DNA from: Epiperipatus broadwayi
Lineage: Eukaryota > Onychophora > Udeonychophora > Euonychophora > Peripatidae
Direction: 5' to 3'
DNA length: 64,000 nt
NCBI GenBank assembly: GCA_028023455.1
Contig: JAQFVV010000063.1
Span: forward strand, 5,504,794-5,568,793
Program-made: the position numbers and the translations under genes
Shown here: piece by piece, positions 57,272-64,000 of the stretch
Layout of the letters: each line of letters opens with the position of its first letter
How positions within the stretch are numbered: the first letter of the stretch is position 1
Notes under the pieces: generated by a model
Told to the model about the DNA's origin: nothing
Seen by the model: the letters and a program-made list of their open reading frames with translations, nothing else
Databases searched by the model: none

Positions 57272-58000
57272 CAGACCCAATGTAGCTATCTTTGGTTTAC
57301 ATGTTGAGTTTGAAGACATTAACATGTCTAAAAGATTCACGCTTGCAAGCTGAATAAAAACTGTTTCATAAATGCTCAGAGTTTGTGTTTAGATCTAGTT
57401 TTTTATCTCTGTCTTTCACTGACGATAGCAAATAGCTTGAAATCATGATCTGAAAGTGGGAATTAAAGTTAGAGATAGTGAATACTCACCTTGATGTTTA
57501 TGTAAACAGAAAACTATGCTTGACGGTCTGTTATCATAAATACAAAGCTGCTAGCAAGTTTTTTGTGTTTTTTTTTTCATAAATTTACCTTTGAGGTCTT
57601 TTTGCAATGATGTATATTGCAGAGGCTTCTACTATGTGGTGATACTGAACTGGGATCAGACCCATGTAGCTATCTGGCTTCGGTAAATGCTGGAGTGTGA
57701 AGACATTAACGTGGTCTAAAAGATTCACACTTGCAAGCTGAATAGAAACTGTTTCATAAATGGTCAGAGTTTATGTTTAGATCTAGTTTCTTATTCCTGT
57801 CTTTCACTGATGATAGCAAATAGCTTGAAATCAAGGATCTGAAAATGGAATTAAAGTTAGAGATAGTCAATATTCGCTGCTTGACATTTATGAAAATAGA
57901 AATCCACGCTTGATGGTGTTTTTGGTAGAATGCCATCTGTTATCATAAATACAAGCATTAGCAAGTTTTTTAACTTGTGTTTTTTTTTTGTTTTTCATAT
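57272..58000 (-). repeat. 411-bp unit, reverse half of right-arm array
   Basis: About 1.8 copies in reverse orientation, including the poly-T and TGCAATGATGTATATTGC landmarks. It is followed by the terminus at 58006-58064. The 60-aa ORF at 57754-57936 is a by-product. Confidence 0.82.
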
Positions 58001-58005
58001 ATAGG

Positions 58006-58061
58006 AATTTGAACATTAAGATATATTTTGGAAAAGAATACAGACATCAAAGTTAATTTAT

Positions 58062-58064
<3 letters not shown>
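58006..58064 (-). repeat. Terminus of 411-bp array element (right arm)
   Basis: Reverse complement of 11761-11815: AATACAGACATCAAAGTTAA followed by TTTATTA and (TA)n. Confidence 0.65.

Positions 58065-58155
<91 letters not shown>
58065..58155. repeat. (AT)n microsatellite
   Basis: 90-bp AT tract, counterpart of 11695-11762. Confidence 0.97.
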
Positions 58156-58159
<4 letters not shown>

Positions 58160-58269
58160 TGCTTAATTTATATTTAAAACCGATGTATAGGGGTGGGGAG
58201 ATGGTCCCGGGATTAAAGGAGAGTGTGGGATTTTAGGTTTTGAGTATTATCACATATATCCTATATATA

Positions 58270-58305
<36 letters not shown>

Positions 58306-59060
58306 ATGGGGACTAGAGATAGAAAGACTGGGGGTTTAAGTACTCCGGTACCGGTTAATAAATTTATTATAAATAATAATAACCTATATCATAGTTAGTT
58401 CGCCACCCGGACGAAAATATTAACATTAAATAGTTATATTGGTCATGAGTTTTCCTCTATAGAATTTGGGTCAAAGATATATAAAAATATAAAATTATTT
58501 AATTCGCATTTTCCGCTAACTAAACTTTATTTAGAGTTAATTTTTACTTATTATGGAAACCTCAATATATATTAATTATCACCCGACAAATTATTTTAAA
58601 AACTCGCGGTTCAAACATATAATTTACGAAGAATAATATAAATATAAATTTATTACTGTTTATTGTATATTATACAAATAATCTTTATATTTTAAATATT
58701 TAAAAATTTAAATTACAATTTTCCTTAGCTTAATGGATCATGTTATTATTTATTCATATATGTTTTACAAACCGGACTCCGGGGGAGCAAGTCATCTTTC
58801 CCAATGTTATGAATAAAAAGCATTCTAAATATCGGGTCATAATGACTACCATTCTTGATGTCCGCCGTTTAAAAGCCCTTAAATAACACTCGTCGGTGAC
58901 CCGGGGTGAAATACTAATCGCCATAGCGGGAATATGGCACTGTATTAACAATAACCCAAAGATTGGAGACAGACTCCTACGTCCGGGGGAGGCTGATTAA
59001 TACCTTTCGTTTCCGTTACCCATGCCGAGTTACGTCTGTTTAATGTTTTTAAATACATAT
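58156..59060. other. GC-shifted, probably corrupted part of the right arm
   Basis: Aligns inverted with about 10750-11690, but many A/T positions are replaced by G or C. Examples: TGTCCGCCGTTTAAAAG against TGTCTGCTGTTTAAAAG; GTCGGTGACCCGGGGTGAAA against TTGGTGATTCAAAATGAAA. The poly-G run at 58270-58304 lies within it. The pattern suggests low-quality consensus rather than evolution. Confidence 0.6.
58270..58304. repeat. Poly-G run of 35 bases
   Basis: Thirty-five consecutive G in an otherwise very AT-rich genome. The homologous left-arm sequence at this point is ordinary mixed DNA (near 11545-11575). Confidence 0.95.
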
Positions 59061-59435
59061 ATAAATATATGATTGTGTATGTGTTCAAATTTATGGCTGG
59101 TGATTACCTCGGTAATTATAAATGTTGATGTTTGTATTGGAAAAATGAACTTTAGTAAGCGCTTTAAAGTTTTTAAGAGTTTGAAGCTTTGAGTATTTAA
59201 AGTATCATTGTCTAAAGAGTTATTTCAGTCAGTGGCTATTAACCTATTTTGTAGCACTTGGGCAAAGTACTACTTTTTTGGTCGATATCTTTAGTTCCTT
59301 ACTATATTTACAGTAGTTCAATAAATATATAAAATTCTAAAATACATTGTAAACTGTACTACATAAACGCTCGATTTTCCTTTTTTGCTCAAAACCATAT
59401 TAAAAATATATAAATAACTGAAATAATTTTATGCT

Positions 59436-59500
59436 AACGATCATAAAGTCATTTCAATTTTACTATTTAAAGATTAAAGAGTAAAATAAGTGAAAATCAT
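59436..59500. other. Empty site of the RTE insertion
   Basis: Inverted counterpart of both RTE flanks joined together: GCTAACGATCATAA (left-arm flank at about 10262) and, ~25 bp on, AAGATTAAAGAGTAAAATAA (left-arm flank at about 6940-6965). The ~20 bp between (with ATTTCAATTTTACTATTT) have no counterpart in the left arm. Confidence 0.75.
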
Positions 59501-62124
59501 TAACAAATGTAATATGCATTTTCAGAGTTTATACTTTACAAATATATAGCTATGTTATGTTTTTCTGACTAATTATTGTTGCGATGTTTAGCATTTACTA
59601 CTTAGTTATTACTTAGATAATTTTATAGATGGTACCTGCTGATTGCTGGTTTAGCATGAAATACTTATATTATGATTATTTATCTTTTCAACATATGTGT
59701 TCGCATCAATGATATGAGTGGTGGGTTATATGTGTTCATATAATCCTTACATATTTCATATATAGATACAGGTATATATTGCTCTGTGTGTTCATTGATA
59801 ATTTTATTAATAAATAAATAAAATATTTCTACTTTAGAAAGATATACTGCATATCAGACGCTACAGAATCTATTATTGATTTGCAGTAATAAAATATTAT
59901 TATATATATTTATAAGACTGGACACTTTATATCAAACTCATTGGTATTTCCTGATTTGATGAACATATTATCAATACTTTTATACCTAAATTTTTAGTAG
60001 TTATTTTAACTGTTCTTGTAAAAATAATACGAACTTTTAGCTTATTATTTTGTTCCTATTACTTTACTTTTACTAAACCCGTTATTTTAGTTTTTAAGTA
60101 AACATTTATTTTTTTGGTTAGAAATTTAGTTACTTTGTATTCCTCTCTAAGTAAATAAATTATTTTAATTTTGCTGAAATTCCTTCTAGATTTTAATTTC
60201 TGTCTAATTTTTAGCGAAAGTTTCCTCTTAATTATTATTTTAGCCTCATTGCTTGTTATTGGTGCAAGAAAAGAATTATTTGTGTAATTATAATAACTTC
60301 ATGACAGTCTCATTCCTCTGATTAAAATTTAAGTATCGCAAAATAGAATTCTTTTTTAAAAAATAAGCTTAGTATTTTTTTGTATAAGCACCATAATCCA
60401 AATAGCACATTGGTCAGTAAATATCGTCTTAGTTATTTTAAATTGTAGAGAAAAATAATGATGGTTTTTTTGTTTTCAGTGAATTTCGAGAAAGCATTTT
60501 TGAAATATTTTTATTTTTTATTTACAAAGTTATACTTGAAAGCTGTTTTATCTTTTGCAAAAATATTACTTATATAGGAAATTATTAAATATCATACAAT
60601 TAGAGGTATATACATAATTTAAATAAAAATACTTCTTACACCCATATCACCATAACTCGAACACACAAATGTTTAAAGTCGGACCGTCATTCGTCTTAAA
60701 AGCCTGCCTAAATCAACATCGTACTAAATAGCATGATTCCATTTAAAAATAACATTTCAAAAAAATTATATGTAGATGTTCAAATATATATCCTGTAGTA
60801 GAAAAGCATTTTTATTTTTAATGGTTTGTTATATTAGTCAGTACCGTTGAGATAACCCGGGAAATATAATTTGAACCTTGTATAGTAATAAGTTGATATA
60901 AATCTGGGTTTTAAATGGATATTTTATTTCCAGAACTACCAATGAATGTTGGACTTACTTTATTATTAAAGTTTAAAAATTAGTGATTATCCATTATTTT
61001 ATAATATTTATTAACATGATGTGCTGTCTAATCTTAGCATTACAGTTAGAAGGAAGAGTACTTACCTTCAGTATACATTTCATATATATAAGTGTGCGTT
61101 TGGATGTAAAAAAACTGACACTATATCTTTTTTAATACTGTCTGTAGATATGGAATTTAAAATAAAAACGAAGATTCATATTAAATAATTATAATAGTTG
61201 ATCATTATATATTTTTGATCAAATTATCAATGAAACAAAGCAAAAAACATAAATTAATTATGGATAAAAGTTTTTAATAAAAAACTATTAATTCTTTCAC
61301 TTAGTATTCTATGTCAATCATATATTTTTCACCCTGCCAGTTCGTGCAGTAAGCTATTATGAGTTATAAAAAATTTATTTAAATATGGCAAAAGATAATC
61401 AAAAAAAGTGACAACAATTTTACCATATTTAGTTAAATTTTCATAATAGATATGTAAAATACAATTGTAATTTGTAGTTAATAGTTGAAAAAGATATGTT
61501 AGATGAAAGATAAAAGTAAAAAAAATGGATAATTGAAAAAAATTCCAGTAATATAATAATTATAATTAAACAATTTTCAATCCTGAACCTCACCTTTGGG
61601 AGGATAAATTTGATATCAAATCAAAATACAGCTTCTACAACATTAGTGTTTCAATATTTAATAACTATTTTGGGATTAAACAATATTTAGAATTATGAGT
61701 TAAACCTATTTAGATAATTTATGAAAAACGTATAATCCAAGATGAAAAACATACAAATGTGTATTATATTTTATTTATATTAATATCTTTAAAAAACAAC
61801 TGCCAAAAAATGCTTTTAAAAATATTTATGTCATTTTATATTTTAAAGATATATATAATATAAATATTATGTGAAATACTATTTTCAAACAATTTTACAT
61901 AATAATTAAAGCTAAAATTTATATAGAACCAATCAATAAAGCACACACAATTAGCTTAAAAAATAAAATTAGAAAGATTTTTGAAAAAGTATATCTATGT
62001 CTTTAAAATTGTTTTCAATACAGTATTTTAGAATGATTGTTTATAGATTCGAGACAATATTATAATAAAAAGGAAATACAGAGCATTCATAGTATAATAC
62101 AGTGAAAATATGAAAAATATATAT

Positions 62125-62395
62125 TAGCAGTAAGAGGTAAAGTTGAGGATCGATACATTGAATGAGAGAACAAATAGTTACACTATCAAAAGTGAGAGGT
62201 AATTGCAAAAAAGAAGTAAATTTGAGTCCAGACACATTGCCAAAAGAGCTGATTATAGATGGATAACTCAAGTCTTAAACTGAATTTGAAAAGAGCGAAA
62301 AATGTGAAATGAAAAGAATGTAAAAAAGTTGAAAGCTTCAGCAATGTGGACTTCCACGTTGTGAGAAAAAGTACAGATCAGAAAATCGAGAATAC
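62125..62395 (+). pseudogene. Ancient RTE 3'-end relic (right arm)
   Basis: Mirror of 3890-4140. Plus-strand bits such as GAGAGAACAAATAGT and GAGTCCAGACACATTGCC correspond to the RTE coding for REQTG and AGHIA. Closed in all frames. Confidence 0.45.
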
Positions 62396-63186
62396 ACTTA
62401 GCAGTAGTTCAATGGAGCTTGTACACTGCTTAAGTACAACTTATTCTGATGATGAAATAATTGCATAAAAAAGTTTATAGGTTATTTTTTTTGTAGATTT
62501 AAATTTTAACTTAAATTATCATAATGTTATTTTTAAATAAATAACAATTTCAATTTTTTTAAAAAAAAAAAAAAATTAACAAGCTTGAAAAAATAAGTCC
62601 AAATTAAAGATCATAGATATTCTAATTGTGGAATTAATTTATAATTATAAAACAAATATACATTACAAACTAAAAAAATCTCAATACTGAATACTTTATC
62701 TGCATTGTCAAAAAAAACAAAAAGCTTAAAAATACTATTTAAATAATAATAAAATTATTATGAGGCACAGCTGCTGGTTGATAGCAATTTTAACAATCGT
62801 TTTAAAAAATTATCTTCACGTGATTTTGTTGCTATTCATTTCTGATCGATTGCACAAATTTTCACAGAAGAACATATCTAATAAAAAATTTTTTAAATTA
62901 ATAAGTCCTCAGAGAATTCAATAAAAAATATTTATTATTATCTTAATAAATATTAGTTAATTTGTTTTTATAAAGGCGCTTTAGTTTTAAACCATTAACC
63001 TTGTTTATATTATTGGTATTTTGTATTATATGTTTTTTTGAGAGAGAATTTTTGTTTGAGGTAATATAATCGGATCAAAATATTTACAATTATTTTACAC
63101 TTTATTAAAATATATTATATAATATCTCATGTTTATAAAAAATTGTTTAATAAATATTATTGTTTATAAATTAAATTAATTATTTT

Positions 63187-63239
63187 ATATTAAAGTATTT
63201 TAAGAAGGCAACTATAATGGATTTAAATTCCATCATATG

Positions 63240-63300
<61 letters not shown>

Positions 63301-64000
63301 TTGCATGTAGAAAAATAATGTACACTTGTAATTTAGTAAACAATACATATTCTACTTAAACAATGTTTGTTATAAACATGAGATATTATACTAGATATAT
63401 GCTTGTACATAAAGGAGTGCTAAAATAATGTGTAACATAGTTTGTGACTCCATTATATTGCCTCAGAACAAAAAAATATCACTCTCATCAGTAATCAAAA
63501 AGTATATAATACAGAATGACCAATAATAGTAAACAAGACATGGTTAAAACTAAAGCATATACATAAAAACAAGTGCTGTATAGTGTAGATCAAATTTATT
63601 ACAGATGTAAGTAAATATACTCTTTTTTAATTGGTAGATCTATCTAAATAATAAGGACTTTATTGAATTTAAATATTTTTTTTTATTTTGATATGTTCTT
63701 CTGTGAAAATTTGTGTAATAGATCAGAAATGAATAGCAACAAAATCAGTGAAATTTATTTTTATAAAACGATAATTAAAATTGTTAAATTCTATCAACCA
63801 GCAGCTGTGCCTCATAATAATTTTTATTATTATTTAAATAGTATTTTTAAGCTTTTTGTTTTTTTGACAATGCAGATAAAGTAATTATTATTAAGATAAC
63901 TTTAGTTTGTAATGTATATTTGTTTTATAATTATAAATTAATTCCACAATTAGAATATCTATATTTTTTAATTTGGACTTATTTTTCAAGCTTGTTTAAT
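63187..64000 (+). repeat. Long repeat unit, copy 3 (direct, runs off the window)
   Basis: Direct repeat of 2870-3690 with only scattered single-base differences, starting AAAGTATTTTAAGAAGGCAA. It carries the same (AT)n (63241-63298) and the same 70-aa chance frame (63663-63884 against 3387-3578). Between copies 2 and 3 (62931-63186) is AT-rich DNA with no gene. Confidence 0.9.

Larger units (their letters stand above)
56466..62930 (-). repeat. Long repeat unit, copy 2 (right arm of inverted duplication)
   Basis: Reverse-complement match to 3340-13480. Checkpoints: CAACCAGCAGCTGTGCCTCA at 3491 against its complement near 62775; the relic of RTE at 62125-62395; the oligonucleotide landmarks GGTAAGTACTCTTCC at 5204 and its complement near 61060; ATTACCAGGTAATCACC near 10640 and its complement near 59100. 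The RTE LINE is missing. The inner end is the (AT)n at 56450-56466, the outer end near 62930. No gene; the ORFs 58754-58951 and 62041-62271 are chance. Confidence 0.82.

Overview
This is a very AT-rich stretch of an animal (invertebrate) nuclear genome, made almost entirely of transposable elements, their relics and (AT)n microsatellites. I found no host protein-coding gene with convincing exons, no rRNA and no intact tRNA. The repeat types (RTE-clade LINE, Penelope-like elements with GIY-YIG domains, LTR elements with tRNA-Lys-like primer sites, a tRNA-derived SINE head, a hAT relic) fit a repeat-rich metazoan such as a mollusc, arthropod or cnidarian. The sequence alone does not fix the lineage.

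Layout. 1-2.5 kb: two head-to-head Penelope-like relics form a palindrome. 2.6-2.9 kb: two small hairpin elements. 2.87-13.48 kb: a long repeat unit carrying a nearly complete RTE LINE (6.97-10.26 kb, minus strand) and ending in tandem arrays of a ~411-bp unit that reverse polarity midway. 13.5-24.8 kb: an 11-kb LTR element on the minus strand with ~5-kb LTRs and only ~3.1 kb of internal DNA, encoding a decayed coiled-coil (Gag-like) protein and no pol. One LTR contains a 500-N assembly gap. 25-33.4 kb: a cluster of three related ~2-kb LTR-like repeats, one interrupted by a Penelope-like insertion. 33.4-34.7 kb: a GATA tetranucleotide satellite. 34.7-56.4 kb: old, mostly non-coding DNA with relics of a LINE, a SINE, a Gag-like coiled-coil protein and a hAT transposase. 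56.47-62.93 kb: an inverted copy of the 3.3-13.5 kb unit without the RTE, so it preserves the empty site. 63.19-64 kb: a third copy of the unit, direct orientation, running off the window.

How it fits together. The two ends of the window form a large inverted duplication around ~43 kb of DNA. The copies date each other: the RTE and the large LTR element are absent from the right arm. (AT)n tracts lie at almost every element boundary, so TA microsatellites look like preferred insertion or rearrangement sites. The best candidates for something undescribed are the non-autonomous LTR element with giant LTRs and a row of PBS-like motifs, and the 411-bp inverted-array element with its shared TA-abutting terminus. 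Part of the right arm (58.16-59.06 kb) contains a 35-G run and GC-shifted sequence that looks like assembly or base-calling corruption.
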